Positions 1 to 11,368 are shown, counted from the stretch's first letter. The stretch is DNA of 64,000 nucleotides from Nelumbo lutea (GCA_022828595.1 JAKGHH010000001.1:205921813-205985812), one strand, 5' to 3'. Numbers and translations: made by a program. The notes: generated by a model not told the origin, from the letters alone.

Positions 1-590
1 GTTCTTGTTCTTCTCCCCATTGAAACTTATCATTTTTCAAACACTCAGTGATAAGGGCTACAATGCTACTAAAGTGTTTGATAAATCACCTATAGAAAGT
101 TGCTAACCCATGAAAAGGGCGTAGTACCTGATTCATCAGTCTCATGAAGGTGTTGGGTGTGTTAGTTAGTCCAAAAGGCACTATTCGAACAATCCATCTC
201 TGATCTTGAAAGCTGTCTTCCATTCATCTCCGAGATGAATTCTGATCTGATGGTAACCACTCTTGAGATCGATTTTGGAAAAGACCACAGCCCCATCAAG
301 TTGATCAAGCATGTCATCCAGCTTGGGAATGGGAAACTTTGTAGCCAATAGTGATTTTGTTGATTGCTCTGTTGTTGATACACACCCTCCAACTCCCATC
401 TTTCTTAGGTGTTAATAATGCTGGTACTGCACATGGACTCATGCTGACCTGGATATGACCATTTCTTAACAATTCTTCTACCTTCTCCCGTAAGATCTCG
501 TTCTCTTTAGGGCTCATCCGGTAGTGTGACAGATTAGGTAGGCTAGCACCAGGAACAAAATCAATGTGATGCTGGATATCCCGCATGGGT
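1..590 (-). pseudogene. Ty3/gypsy reverse transcriptase fragment, frameshifted, open at left edge
   Basis: On the minus strand two overlapping frames encode the start of a Ty3/gypsy reverse transcriptase. The first frame (about 586 to 345) carries the pre-RT linker and the segment with [27 protein letters not shown] and AINKIT. Reading then shifts to the other frame, which gives [29 protein letters not shown] and DEWKTAF. The join near 345-365 looks like a one-base frameshift. The catalytic YxDD box would lie left of position 1 and is not in the window. No intact frame spans the domain, so this is a dead copy. It resembles the element at 51.4-57.4 kb in both pol motifs and is probably the same lineage. 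Confidence 0.88.
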
Positions 591-705
591 GGGAGCTCAT
601 TAGGTAACTCATCAAGAACTACGTCATGAAACTCGTCGAGTAGTCTCTATACTTCCACTGAAATTTTGTTCTCCCCTAGTGATTCACTCATACTTTCCCC
701 CTTTA

Positions 706-1410
706 TCACCAGTAAGTAGACCTCGTGGGTATCCTTACAAATTCAGAGTGGTGGTGTGTTATGGTAAGAAAATCCCTCTCTTCTGCCTTTGAAGCCTTGG
801 TTGGGTTCTTTTTTGCCATGGGCAATAGTGTATAGCGCACACCCCCTTTCTCGACCTGGTATATGTTCTTTCTACCCAGGTGTTTAGCATCTGTATCAAA
901 CTGCCAAGGCCTATCAAACAAAATATGGCAAGCATCCATATCCACAATATCACAATAAACCTCATCAGTATACTTACCAATAGAGAATGGAACCTTACAG
1001 TGTTCCTCCATGCGTACGCCCCCGACTTCCTTGATCCAACCAATCTTGTAAGGGTTCGGGTGTCTTTCAAGAAATAATTGCAGCTTTCGTACCACATCCC
1101 TGCTGATAATATTTTCCTGACTACCGCTATCAATAATTAATTCAAATAACTGATCTTGTACTATACACCTAGTGCGAAACAGTCGGTGTTGTTGTGTGGT
1201 ATCTTTGCTTCTTTGAGATAGTATTAGCTTCCTCACAACGCACGTGTACTCTTCATGATCATAGGTACCTTCTTCGTCCTCTCCATCGGGTCCACAATAT
1301 ACTTTGTCGTCACCAACTTTTTTCTCATCCCTCTCTACCATGTTAACTGCCTTTCTTTTGGGATAGTCAGTAGACCTATGCCCAACTTCATTACACTTGA
1401 ATTATTTAAA
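706..1410 (-). pseudogene. Ty3/gypsy zinc knuckle and aspartic protease fragment
   Basis: Reading leftward from about 1410, the minus strand shows FKCNEVGH followed by a position where the final Cys of a CCHC knuckle is Tyr; the first Cys position is a stop. An acidic linker follows, then a retropepsin-like domain with the active-site triad in LIIDSGSQENIIS, then EKHP-like ERHPNPYKIGW and a second conserved block ILFDRPWQFD (usually LGRPWQ). The open frame of 211 codons from 1341 ends at 706, before the RT fragment, so protease and RT are no longer one polyprotein. The knuckle is broken while the protease DSG is preserved. Known role: processing of Gag-Pol in Ty3/gypsy elements. Confidence 0.85.
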
Positions 1411-2187
1411 AGGAACAGGTTTTGCATATGCATTAATCACTTTAGGAGGGTTTGAAGTATTACCTCGAGTGCGGGACACCCGACGCCAGCTCAAGATTAA
1501 AAGGACAGACTCCTTATGCCAACCGACCTCGGATGATGGTGGACATCGAATGGTGGGCATCGAAGGCATTGACATCGGACGACAAGTCACATTTCCTACT
1601 TGTTTTACAAGTCTGAATTACTTAGTTATTAATCTACGAGTCTACCAATATTTATTATAAATACTTCTCTTTATGAGCTTTAATAACACAAAATTTCTTT
1701 ATTCACTTCCCCCTCTTCTAAGGCTCTACGCCTAGTTCTTTTCGTGAGGCTTCAAGTACAAAGCCAACTTGATCGTCCGGGTGCTTGTATAGTTAGCCGG
1801 TCGAGTGCGTCGAGTATCTTATCGATTCCTTAATCCTTATTTTCAATGTCAATGCAAAATTGCAACGGACTGTTACTCACATAACGCGTCTCACACCGAC
1901 TTCACACACGCATTTCATCAGCACAAATCATAGTCCCGATCCGATTGTTCCAAGGTGGTCAGGGTAAACTTGACAGCCGGTAATTATAGTCCTGAGTCCG
2001 GACAAATCAAAGAACCAGAACCGGATTCATTGACAGCCCTAAATAGCAAATAGAAAATCCAAGCGTGAAACGCGAGGCAGTAAACTCTTTCCCTATCCGA
2101 ATTCGACCTTGGAAGCGGAAGAAGCCTCCCGGCTACCGGCCGGCTGGACGCATAAAAGACGAGAGCGTGGGCTGGACTCTGCAGAAA
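1411..2187. other. Intergenic stretch and PPR gene 5' flank
   Basis: Nothing coding is convincing here. The left part (to about 1650) is probably still decayed retroelement DNA. The right part from roughly 2000 should hold the promoter and 5' leader of the PPR gene, but I see no clear TATA box. An in-frame ATG at 2065 lies in this leader (see the PPR entry). Confidence 0.4.
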
Positions 2188-4266
2188 ATGGATAGTTTCT
2201 CTCTTGCAATTACAGTACATTCAGATTTCGTTCCATCATTTACCAGAAGCAATACCATCCACAACTACATTAACGTCCAGTCCTTTCCCTATAACTCCAA
2301 GAAGCGAAGGAAGTGGAAAAGCCATCCCCTTGTTTTAGCGGTTACAGCTTCTTCTTCTCCTTCGATTAAAGATGTCTGGAGAAGGTCAGATAATGTTTCT
2401 TCTTCTTCTTCTTCCATGGTCTCATCTGGTCGTCGTGTTCATCAAAAACACTACAAATACCAACGTGATAAGCAACAACAAGTATTGTGTTGGGATCACA
2501 GTGTGGACATGGACAACCTCCTCTCGTCGATTAGGCAGACCTCAACTGAACAGGAACTCTATGCCCTTATGTCCCCTTACAAAGGGAGGCAGCTCTCTCT
2601 CCGCTTCATGGTCTCTCTTCTCTCCCATGAGTCGGACTGGCAACGCTCCCTTGCCCTTCTCGATTGGATGATTGAGGAGGCTGCTTATTCTCCCTCTGTC
2701 TTTGCCTACAATGTTGTCGTCCGTAATGTGCTTCGCGCCAAGCAGTGGGATCTTGCCACTGGCCTGGTCGACGAAATGCGCAGTAGGTCGCTCTCCCCTG
2801 ACCGCTTCACTTACTCCACTCTCATTACCCATTTCGGCAAGGAGGGACTCTTCGACGCTGCCCTCTCTTGGCTCCAACAGATGGAGCAAGACCGAGTTTC
2901 TGGTGACCTCGTTTTGTATAGCAACCTTATCGAACTTTCACGCAAGCTCCACGACTACTCCAAGGCCATCTCCCTCTTTTCGAGATTGAAGCGCTCTGGC
3001 ATCACCCCTGACCTTATCGCTTTCAATTCAATGATTAATGTATTTGGCAAGGCTAAGCTTTTCAGGGAAGCCCGCCTTCTCCTCCAAGAGATGCGCTTGG
3101 CCAGCGTTCCTCCGGATACCGTCAGCTATTCCACTCTTCTCACCATATTTGTGGAGAATAGGAGACTTGTTGAGGCGTTGTCCATATTCTCTGAGATGAA
3201 TGACGTTGGGTGTCCGCTTGATATCACCACTTGCAACATTATGATTGATGTCTATGGCCAGTTGGACATGGCTAAAGAAGCTGATAGACTTTTCTGGAGC
3301 ATGAGGAAAATGGGAATTGAGCCTAATGTCGTAAGCTACAATACCCTCCTGAGGGTCTACGGTGAGGCCGAGCTCTTTGGTGAAGCTATTCACCTTTTTC
3401 GTTTGATGCAGAGGAAGGATATCGAGCAGAATGTTGTCACTTATAACACAATGATTAAGATTTACGGGAAGTCACTAGAGCACGAGAAAGCCACCAACCT
3501 TATCCAAGAAATGCAGAGTAGAGGAATTGAGCCGAATGCTGTTACATACTCAACAATTATCTCAATATGGGGAAAGGCCGGGAAGTTGGACAGGGCAGCG
3601 ATGTTATTTCAAAAGCTAAGAAGCTCTGGAGTGGAGATTGATCAGGTCCTTTACCAAACAATGATCGTGGCGTACGAGAGAGCAGGTTTAATAGGACATG
3701 CCAAGCGTTTGCTCCACGAACTCAAGCACCCAGATAATATTCCTAGGGAGACGGCTATTACCATACTCGCAAGAGCTGGTCGGATTGAAGAGGCTACCTG
3801 GGTTTTTCGTCAGGCTTATGATGCCGGGGAAGTTAAGGATATCTCTGTCTTTAGATGCATGATTGATCTCTTCTCAAGGAATAGAAAGCATACAAATGCC
3901 ATCGAGGTGTTTGAGAAAATGAGAGTGGCTGGTTATTTTCCCGATTCTAACACGATTGCCCTTGTACTGAATGCTTATGGGAAGTTGCGGGATTTTGATA
4001 AGGCAGATGCTGTTTATAAGGAGTTGCAGGATGAGGGTTGTGTTTTCTCAGATGAAATTCATTTCCAAATGCTAAGCCTTTATGGAGCACGAGGGGATTT
4101 TAAAGCAGTCAGTTCACTGTTTGGAAGGCTGGATTCTGATCCCAACATTAATAAGAAAGAGCTGCATCTTGTTGTTGCCAGCATTTACGAAAGAGCAAAT
4201 AGACTGGATGATGCATCTCGAATTATTGATCGGATGAGAGAAAGGGAACCCTCAAATTCATTGTGA
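2188..4266 (+). CDS. P-class pentatricopeptide repeat protein, chloroplast, At5g39980-like
   Basis: Intronless gene of 692 codons plus TGA. From about residue 171 it is built of some 15 consecutive 35-residue PPR units, e.g. FAYNVVVRNVLRAKQWDLA, FTYSTLITHFGKEGLFD, VVSYNTLLRVYGEAELFGEA and VTYNTMIKIYGKSLEHEKA. There is no E, DYW or SMR domain, so it is a P-class protein, a family that binds organelle RNA in a sequence-specific way. From memory of the family it closely matches Arabidopsis At5g39980, annotated as chloroplastic. I chose the ATG at 2188 because MDSFSLAITVHSDFVPSF begins a Ser/Thr/basic transit-like leader of about 100 residues. The frame is open to an ATG at 2065, which would add 41 residues rich in Arg, Lys and Pro ahead of that leader. 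The reading frame is intact and likely functional. Confidence 0.93.
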   Translation: MDSFSLAITVHSDFVPSFTRSNTIHNYINVQSFPYNSKKRRKWKSHPLVLAVTASSSPSIKDVWRRSDNVSSSSSSMVSSGRRVHQKHYKYQRDKQQQVLCWDHSVDMDNLLSSIRQTSTEQELYALMSPYKGRQLSLRFMVSLLSHESDWQRSLALLDWMIEEAAYSPSVFAYNVVVRNVLRAKQWDLATGLVDEMRSRSLSPDRFTYSTLITHFGKEGLFDAALSWLQQMEQDRVSGDLVLYSNLIELSRKLHDYSKAISLFSRLKRSGITPDLIAFNSMINVFGKAKLFREARLLLQEMRLASVPPDTVSYSTLLTIFVENRRLVEALSIFSEMNDVGCPLDITTCNIMIDVYGQLDMAKEADRLFWSMRKMGIEPNVVSYNTLLRVYGEAELFGEAIHLFRLMQRKDIEQNVVTYNTMIKIYGKSLEHEKATNLIQEMQSRGIEPNAVTYSTIISIWGKAGKLDRAAMLFQKLRSSGVEIDQVLYQTMIVAYERAGLIGHAKRLLHELKHPDNIPRETAITILARAGRIEEATWVFRQAYDAGEVKDISVFRCMIDLFSRNRKHTNAIEVFEKMRVAGYFPDSNTIALVLNAYGKLRDFDKADAVYKELQDEGCVFSDEIHFQMLSLYGARGDFKAVSSLFGRLDSDPNINKKELHLVVASIYERANRLDDASRIIDRMREREPSNSL

Positions 4267-5370
4267 CCATAAAGGCAAAGAACTTGATCCTCGTGAAGAC
4301 TAAATTTCAAGCAAACTATTGTAAATTTAATGGCCTTGAATTAATTCTTTTGTAAATTTTTGTTTTGATAAATCCCCTTACTATAAAGGGTCGTGTAGCT
4401 TATTTGTCTGCTGAGTGTAGCAGAGTATATACTTCTAATTGTATTTACTTTCTTAGGTATTGTAATTAACCTTTTGTTAAGGAGAAAAAGGAAAGAATGT
4501 AGTGTATATTTGTTGGATCAGCCATTCCACATTCAAAGGCTTCTCACATTTTTTTTTTGGTTTTATATAAGCAAAAAATGTATTGTATATCTTGCTGCAG
4601 TAACTGCTTGAAAAGAATTTCTTTTTTTTTTTGGTTTTATATAACCTTCTTTTGGAATATGTAATATCACTTAGTGGAGACCTGGGATCAAGTCCCACCT
4701 TCACCCGGGTTGGGGGGTTTAGGGGTTTGAGGGAGGGCTACCCCCTGTTGTGTAGCCTGTTACCAAAAAAATAGAATTCCATATTTTGTAAGTAGAAGTC
4801 TACTGGACTTGTGATAATGTCTTTTTCTATCATATTGTTTAGGTTATAAGAAACTTATTTTATTCTTATAACCTTGTTAACTATACAAGGAAATTACTAT
4901 TCTATCCTTAACTTGTGTGTTATTCACATGCCATTTTTTTTTGTTTTGCATCTTCAACCTGTAATTTTTATTCATTACTTTGGTTATTATCTTCAATTTG
5001 TGAGACCCTATCTTAAAGACTTGAAGTCTTGAACAACCATTTTGTAGCTTTACATTTTAGATTTTGGAGATGCCAATACTTCTCATTGTGTAATTTCCCT
5101 TCATCAAATGAAACAGGCAAATCCTTGCATTCCCTCTGCAAGTTGTTCAATATACTGAGGATTGAGGAGACCATATCCTTGTTGTCCCTCATGAATGGTT
5201 CAGTGTAGCATGGTGGTTTTAAATGTCCAGGCATCTCTCTGGGAATGACTTGGCCGTGCAGGCTTTTGATAAGCTTATTATAAATTCGAAGCTTTATAAT
5301 AGAAAAAGCTATTTTTGATGACTCAACTATTTTTTTCGATGACCTCAAATCTGATGCTTTCGCACTGCTG
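4267..5370. other. PPR 3' flank and intergenic DNA
   Basis: The region after the PPR stop is AT-rich, with two near-identical poly-T-plus-GGTTTTATATAA blocks (about 4550 and 4622). Apart from the SINE-like piece listed separately, I see no gene. Open frames here are short and lack recognisable domains. Confidence 0.5.
4640..4775 (+). repeat. Possible tRNA-derived SINE fragment
   Basis: The stretch has a tRNA T-arm-like hairpin (CTGGGATCAAGTCCCA, B-box-like) followed by a GC-rich tail with GTTGGGGGGTTTAGGGG and GTTGTGTAGCC, then an A-run at 4765-4771. This organisation recalls the 3' half of a tRNA-derived SINE. No A box was found at the right spacing and I cannot name a family. Confidence 0.3.
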
Positions 5371-5372
5371 CA

Positions 5373-5653
5373 ACATTATTGCTTCTGTTCTGTGCTTATG
5401 ATCTATTTTAAAAGGTCTGTGATACCTTGTTGGCACTTGGACAACCAGCCATCCAATATAAACTGCACCTAGCTGCTGACAAAAATGCTGGTGTAAAATG
5501 GTAATACCTAGGACATTATTGCTTCTGTGCTTTTGATCTATGTAAAAAGGTCCACGATACCTTCTACATTGATACTTTGACAACCATCCCATCTAATATA
5601 AACTGCACCTAGCTGGTGACAAAAGGGCAGGTGTAAACTGGTAATACCTAGGA
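5373..5653. repeat. Tandem duplication, unit about 140 bp, two copies
   Basis: The block starting ACATTATTGCTTCTGT at 5373 recurs at 5513 and both copies run through AATATAAACTGCACCTAGCTG to GGTAATACCTAGGA. The second copy has a short deletion and several substitutions, so the duplication is not recent. It encodes nothing convincing. Confidence 0.8.
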
Positions 5654-6689
5654 TTGTTTCAAACTTCAGGTTTCACTCTCAGATGGTTGGTAGGTAGTCG
5701 AACTGCTGGGAAGCTAATGCAGGTTTCAATACGACATACCTGTAGATAAAGGCCCAAGGCTGGATACTGGATATCAACACCAATAATTTTCTGTTTAAGC
5801 TGGCACTTTCATCACAGCACTTTACTGCCAGTGGTTGGCCATTTTTATCATGCTACAGATAATGCTATGAAATTAGATTTGGATACTAGATTGGACAGGA
5901 TTATATTTTGCTGGAGCCTAATCTGGCAGTTTTCATTGATCCTTAAGTCCTAAATACAGTTTATCAATGCAAGTAGTTAATTTTCCTTAAATAAGTTGCA
6001 ACTTCTAGCTTCTTTGTGCACTCTTGTAAGAAATGAGTTTACTGTTATTCTTTGGAGTTGATTCTTTTGATAGGCTCTAATAGGTTCCTATATATTATGG
6101 TATGTGCAGTCTTACTTTCGCAACTATTTTTAACCCCCTCCCAAGGAAAAGAAATGGTTGAACCCACCTAACCAATTTTGTGCAACAAAGAAAAAGGACT
6201 GAAAAGAGAAGTGAACATTTGAGCAAATTTAGACAAGACAAGGAAGCACAAGAAAAGGCAACTCGAGGACACACTGAAGCTTGTTTTGAAAAAAAGAGGA
6301 AGGTAATGTGGAAATTTATGCATTGATTGTTGATTCCATTTAGTTTGAAATCGGATGCTTTACATGTTTGAATAGTGGTTGTGTGATCTCTACCAGGAAC
6401 AATTATGGAATCAAGCAGAATCCACTTCTGCAAAATTCATTCCTCATTTTTTATTTTTTTATTTTGTTAGCAATATCAAAGGAATTTTTTCATTTGAAAG
6501 GAGAAATAAACCCCTCTTTCTTGGAGGGGATGGTCCTAGGGTCTAGGACTGACTGTATCATGGAAGTTAAATTGAGAACAAGTAACATGTTACCTTTGGG
6601 AGGACCAGACCAGATTTCTAGAGCCATTTCTTTATTTTCATGTTGTGTAAGTTCTATATGTTGAAGATTAATTAGTTTTATGATGTTTT
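5654..6689. other. Intergenic DNA, no gene seen
   Basis: Short frames occur on both strands, but none shows a domain, a plausible exon structure or codon bias. I see no promoter, RNA or mobile-element signature that I can support. Confidence 0.5.
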
Positions 6690-6851
6690 TCTGAGTAGAT
6701 GTTTTATGTTAATTGTTAGATAGGAGGTGGGGACCACAGTAGTTATGTGAGTCCAAATTTTATTATGTTATCTGAGTAGATGTTTTATGTTAGTTGTTAG
6801 ATAGGAGGTGGGGACCACAGTAGTTATGTGAGTCCAAATTTTATTATGTTT
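6690..6851. repeat. Direct tandem repeat, 81-bp unit, two copies
   Basis: The unit beginning TCTGAGTAGATGTTTTATGT at 6690 repeats at 6771 with a period of 81. Each copy contains TGTTAGATAGGAGGTGGGGA and ends TTTTATTATGTT. Only one or two substitutions separate the copies, suggesting a recent duplication at the left part of a possible solo LTR. Confidence 0.88.
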
Positions 6852-7083
6852 TTGAGTGTTATATATGCTGTTTTATGTTTTGCCGCCCTATAAGGGCATA
6901 GTTGTCTTTGTACTGTTCTATTATTTTAGTATAAATAATAAGTGAAGGGGGCAGCCAGATGTAGCTCTCTTTTCTTTCCAACTTCTCTTCTTCTCTTCAT
7001 CCCCTTCTCTCTTCCTTCTCTCTTCAAGAAACTACTTTTCTTTGATATTTTTTAATTCAGCAGATTTCTACTCTATATTATCA
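6714..7083 (+). mobile_element. Possible solo LTR, Copia-like
   Basis: The segment opens TGTTAGATAGGAGG and contains a Copia-LTR-like core: GGGCATAGTTGTCTTTGTAC, a TATA-like TAGTATAAATAATAAG, then a CT-rich leader. It ends near CTCTATATTATCA. No second LTR, primer-binding site or polyprotein lies beside it, and the flanking five bases do not match. The 81-bp tandem repeat lies within its 5' part. The call rests on composition and layout only. Confidence 0.35.
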
Positions 7084-8035
7084 ACCTCACACCAGGGGCC
7101 ATTGCTTAGTGTACCGCTAAAATCTCAGACTGATAAGTGTGAGAATGAGGGTTTTGGTCTGAGAATAGCTGCTTCATGTAAAAATGCTGGAGGTTAGGTC
7201 CATATCCAGTCTACCCCTCCCAATGCAGAAAGGAGGAAGAGTGTGGTGAGGCTTGGGGTTTGAGATATTCTCATATAAAAAGGCTTTGTAGCAGTCTTTT
7301 TGGATATAAAACATACATTAGATTGGAGGGTTTGAAATAACTATTTTTTTTTAATAACTATGTTAAAACAGTATAATTTAATCCACAAGAGAAATAGCAT
7401 GTCTTGAAAATTTCCATCCAGGGTAGGTTTGTGAGAACAAAATGTTATGCCATGATTCAGGTTGGATTTGCTTGAAGGATTCAATTAGGTGAAATCATTA
7501 TTTTTTGTTCAACTAAGGTTTATAGGAGCTTTATCCATGATGCATTGCTTTATATTAGAGGTGAAATCGTGGGTGCAGGTACAATGACTTAATTTTGGTG
7601 TTAACTATAAACAGGGTTTCCACATGGTTGAATTGGGAATTGAAGTCATAGATGGATGTCATGTACCAAGAAGCTTGTTGTTTTTAAAGTTCAGCATGAA
7701 CAGAAATTGAGGGAAAAGGATAGATGGTTTTATGTCAGTCAATTAGTCAAGTTCAACGAGGGATAGCTATTCCAGAAGTATAATGGTGGTTTTGTGGTAA
7801 ATTTGGCACCACAGTACTTGTTTAATTGAGAAAAGGGTAAAGAAATGAAGTTCCACTTTTCATGGGTTTCTCTTGCCCACAAGACTTCTTTATTTTTTTT
7901 GCCTTCTTTTTCTTTTTGGTGCTTTTGGAAAGCTTGTACTTGGAGTAATTGAATTTTTGAACATTCCTACAAATGCATAGTAAGAGGATGGCAAACTCAA
8001 GAAACAAACAGGTGTTTCAACTAGTGGTCCTCTCC
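7084..8035. other. Intergenic DNA, no gene seen
   Basis: AT-rich sequence with several short frames and no recognisable coding or RNA feature. Confidence 0.5.
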
Positions 8036-8420
8036 CCTCCCAAGGCTTAGTCAAACTTTGTTTTGATGGTTGTTCCTTTACGCTGTGTTTAGTTTGGAGA
8101 AAAAAGTAGGCAAAGGAAGGGAAAGATAGGGAAACCTTTACAAACCTTGTATAGGTTTCCCTACCTTTTCCTTCAAACCAAACATTGGCTTAGGAGCTCA
8201 GGCTGAGTTTGGGGAGGTGGGGCGGGGTGTTCAGAGATTTCAGATGATGAGTTATGATTGCTTACCTTGGACCAGCTGGACATGGGACCTATAGTTAGAG
8301 CAGAGCTTTTGGCCTTGCTACAAGGCCTAAGGTTGATGCTCTCACTAAGTTTCAACAGAGTGATTGTCGAGGGAGAAACACGGGTTTTTATTGGTTGGTA
8401 CGAGCAACGTTTTCAAAATG
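8036..8420 (+). pseudogene. LINE RNase H-like (RVT_3) tail fragment, split by a MITE
   Basis: The segment reads VKLCFDGCS, is then interrupted by a short hairpin element (8076-8190), and resumes with VFRDF and then VRAELLALLQGLRLML and VIVEGETRV. These are hallmarks of the RNase H-like domain at the C-terminus of plant L1-type LINE ORF2. Stops interrupt it. It lies upstream of an RT-containing relic, so it must be the tail of a different LINE copy. Confidence 0.7.
8074..8190. mobile_element. Tourist-like MITE (hairpin), copy 1
   Basis: The left end GCTGTGTTTAGTTTGGAG and the right end CTTCAAACCAAACATTGGC are imperfect inverted repeats enclosing AGGGAAACCTTTACAAACC and TAGGTTTCCCTACC, so the whole element folds on itself. 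A TTA trinucleotide lies at or next to both ends, as expected for PIF/Harbinger-type target duplications. It interrupts a LINE RNase H relic, which gives an independent hint of insertion. Confidence 0.6.
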
Positions 8421-8689
8421 ATGAATGCAACTAAAAGAACAAAGAGGTTGCTACTTGCTAATTGCTAGAGCCTGAGGATTGAAATGTCACTTTTGAGGGG
8501 GGAAAAACAAAAGAAGAACTTGATAAACACGAATATGCAAATCTAAATTCTGAATGAAATAAAATATTTCAAACATTCTTTGGTTCAATTGGTTAAGATA
8601 GAGCCGTAGAGGGCCATTACACGATGCTGGTCTCTGCTACTTGGAGTCTTGAGAGGTATAGTCTCCTTTCAAATTTTGGTGAATGGTAG

Positions 8690-10560
8690 TACAACCAGAA
8701 CCTTTAAACAATCAAGGGGTATAAGGCAGGGGGACCCCTTAACACCATACATATATGTCCTTTGTGCTGAGCACTTCACTAGACAATTCTGTAAAGAAAT
8801 AGGGGAGACTGTTAAGTGACCTCATTGTTATAAGTCACCCTCTTGAAATCAATAGCAAGAAATTTGCCACAATTTGTTTTCATCTCCTTGAGCCTCTCAA
8901 AAGAAAATCTCAAAGAGATTAATAGAACTCAAAGAAACTTTCTTTGGGGAAAGAACCCTATGGAAAAGGAGTTCCCTCTATTTAAATGGGAATATGTCAC
9001 AAATCCAACTCAGTTGGGAGGGCTTGGGATGAGAGATACGAGAAAAGCCAATTCGGCTAACATCGCGAAGCTTGGATGGAGTCTCATCTCGAGAGAAAAT
9101 AGCCTATAGGCTGAAGTCATTAGGAAGAGTACACTAAGGGTAGAAATTTCTGGGATCTGAAACCAAGTAATTAAAACGGCTTCATGGGCATGCATGGAAG
9201 GGAGTCTTGGCAAATAGAGAAATTCTTCAGAAAGGTCTGTCTTGGGAGGTGGGATCAGAGGACAAAATAAAATAAACTTTCTGAATGACAATTGGCTCAA
9301 ATCAGAGCCAATTATTAACAGGTTAAATAGAGATAGGATCAACAATGATCAACAATAGAAAATAGCCTAATTGGATTCCTAAAGATATAAGAGAGGAAAT
9401 AAAGGCAATTCCGATTCAGAGAACTCAAGTGGAGGACAGGATTAGATGGGAACCTGGAGCCAAAAGGAAAAATTTCAGTTAAATCAGTGTATCAAGGATT
9501 AGATGGAACTTGGAGCCAAAAGGAAAAATTCGATAACAAATGGGGTATTCCCAAACCCCATTGGTAACAATGAGAAATTCGCCCAATGGTGGCTGAGATT
9601 AGAAGAAAACGCAGTGACCAATGAGATCCAGTATATGGGGGAAAAACTTCGTTTCCTATTATGGTACATGTGGAAAAACAGATGCAGTATAGTTTTCCAA
9701 AACAAAATGAATCCCCTTGGCAAAATTGTAGATCACGCTTCAAATGCGGTTCTATAATATCTTTCTGCAAGAGGCATCAGGCAGAACCATTCTCTCAAAG
9801 TTATGCATAGGGTCAAGTGGAACTCTCCCATCGATGGTATGGTCAAGATAAATTTTGATGATTCAGTATCTCCAGAGGGTTTTTTTTTTCCTTTGGATGT
9901 ATTATAATTTACGACCAAAGTTCAAAGTATCGTCGATATGATATGCTCCGTATTGACGTATCATACTATATGTTTTAGTCTCGATATACCTATTTACAGG
10001 TGTTTTGAGACCTTAATTTATTTTAATAATAAAACCATTAAAAAACATCTTTAAAAATCATATTAAAAAAAAAAAAAACCATTGTGCATGTGTTTTTAAA
10101 TAACAATATGCCTCTGCCAATACACGGGCATATCGATACTTTGAACCATGTTTACAATAAATGTTGGGGGTTTAATCTTGAAAGTTAGAGCAGGTAGAAT
10201 AGGTATAACCACCATCAATGTTGTGGAATGCTGGGCAGCGCTTGAAGCTCACAAAACTAGCTCACTACCTCAACTCTCCAAGAGTATGGATAGGAGACTC
10301 AAATCTCGCGATCGACTGTTTTAAGGGTTCAGATTAGCCTCCATGGAAATGCAAAGCTTTGCTTAACAAGTGCCTCGCCATCCACCAAGAAATGCGCTCC
10401 AATGTTGCTTACTCCCACATTTAGAGGGAAGGAAACTGAGTGACCGATTAGCTAGCCAATTCTTTGGTCGATTTGGAAAACCAGAAACCAAAGAACTTTT
10501 TGTAATTCTTTCAGCCCTCCCCCTATAATCATCGATAGAGCCTTTGCGCTTTTCAAGAGT
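8690..10560 (+). pseudogene. L1-type LINE ORF2 relic (RT tail, zf-RVT region, RNase H)
   Basis: In order, the plus strand shows an RT block with SRGIRQGDPLTPYIYVLCAE (8705-8770), the thumb/linker zone with RTQRNFLWGK and TQLGGLGMRDTRKAN (8920-9050), a segment before the RNase H domain with FAQWWLRL and LLWYMWKNRCSIVFQNK (9570-9700), and a broken RNase H-like domain with WNSPIDGMVKINFDDS (about 9815-9865), resuming after an inserted hAT-type MITE. Numerous stops and a local 37-bp duplication (GGATTAGATGG at 9439 and 9499) show it is dead. The order is that of plant L1-clade LINEs. Confidence 0.8.
9916..10150. mobile_element. hAT-type MITE, 235 bp
   Basis: The ends CAAAGTTCAAAGTATCG and CGATACTTTGAACCATG are inverted repeats. 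The flanking octamers TTTACGAC (9908-9915) and TTTACAAT (10151-10158) share their first five bases and look like a decayed 8-bp target duplication. It sits inside the LINE RNase H relic. No coding capacity. Confidence 0.68.
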
Positions 10561-10747
10561 ACCAGAACAACGGCTTGACTAAGCCAAGTGACAATCATAA
10601 CAAGTTATGGAGATGAGTTTTATGAGAAAACGGTGTTTTTTTTTTTTCTATTTGGAAACATTGCTAACAGGTAGGATGTTTTCTGGAGCAATAATAATAC
10701 TTTCTGTTTGGTACTAGTGCTCATGTCTGTTTTTAGCATTGGTACCT
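10561..10747. other. Intergenic DNA left of the LTR element
   Basis: Contains a short T-run at 10637 and nothing coding. It ends at the presumed start of the 5' LTR. Confidence 0.4.
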
Positions 10748-10880
10748 GATGGAGGGAGATTTGGCTCGACCCCTTGGCCACGTGACACGTGGAAGCAACC
10801 GAGAGTGACCTGACAGAAGCACCAACTCGGCACGGCAGCGGGCTCACGACCTGAGTAAAGAGAGCACTCGGGGGAGCATA
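10748..10880 (+). repeat. 5' LTR, left end, similar to 13663-13775
   Basis: Starts TGATGGAGGGAGATTTGGC and matches the right-hand copy through GACCCCTTGGCCACG, GCAACCGAGAGTGAC and GACC(T/C)GAG. The LTR should continue rightward, but the right copy is truncated so the end cannot be set. Confidence 0.75.
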
Positions 10881-10979
10881 CGAGCTCGAGACCCTGGAGG
10901 GTAAACAGATACCCCGGGAATGGAACATTGTCAACTTAAGACGATTTTACTTATAAATTATCAAACTAAGCAGGCCATG

Positions 10980-11180
10980 AGCCACTACCAGAGCCTAAGG
11001 GCCAGAATGTTGAGCTAACAAAGACCCCGGCACCCTAAGGCCCAGAATGCCGAGCTAACAAGGACCTCGGCACCGTAAAGGGCCAGAATACCGAGCTAAA
11101 GATGACCTCGCCACCTCATCAACGAAAGCAATATGCACAAGTATGGATCCCGAGCTAAAGATGACCTTGACACCTCATTA
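10980..11180 (+). repeat. Short degenerate repeats, CCGAGCTAA motif
   Basis: The phrase AAGGGCCAGAATGTTGAGCTAACAAAGACC and its variants recur about four times, spaced roughly 45-60 bp apart, each with GAGCTAA followed by (A/G)GACC. They probably lie within the 5' LTR or leader of the LTR element. Confidence 0.6.
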
Positions 11181-11368
11181 ACTAACCCGGGCGGAGAACA
11201 GATCGGGCACATAGCCTTACTATATTAACTCGCCTCGGGGCCTAAGTCTACCAGTTTGACAACATAGTCGGCCCAACACTTAGCCAAAAAAAGGGGGACT
11301 ATTCATTACAAAATACTCTCGTTTACACTTCATTCAAAAACAAAAAACAAAAAGCAACGACAACGAGC

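Noticed and set aside
8573..8610. tRNA-like A box (GGTTCAATTGGTTAAGA)
   Set aside because: There is no B box at tRNA spacing and no cloverleaf; it lies among LINE debris.
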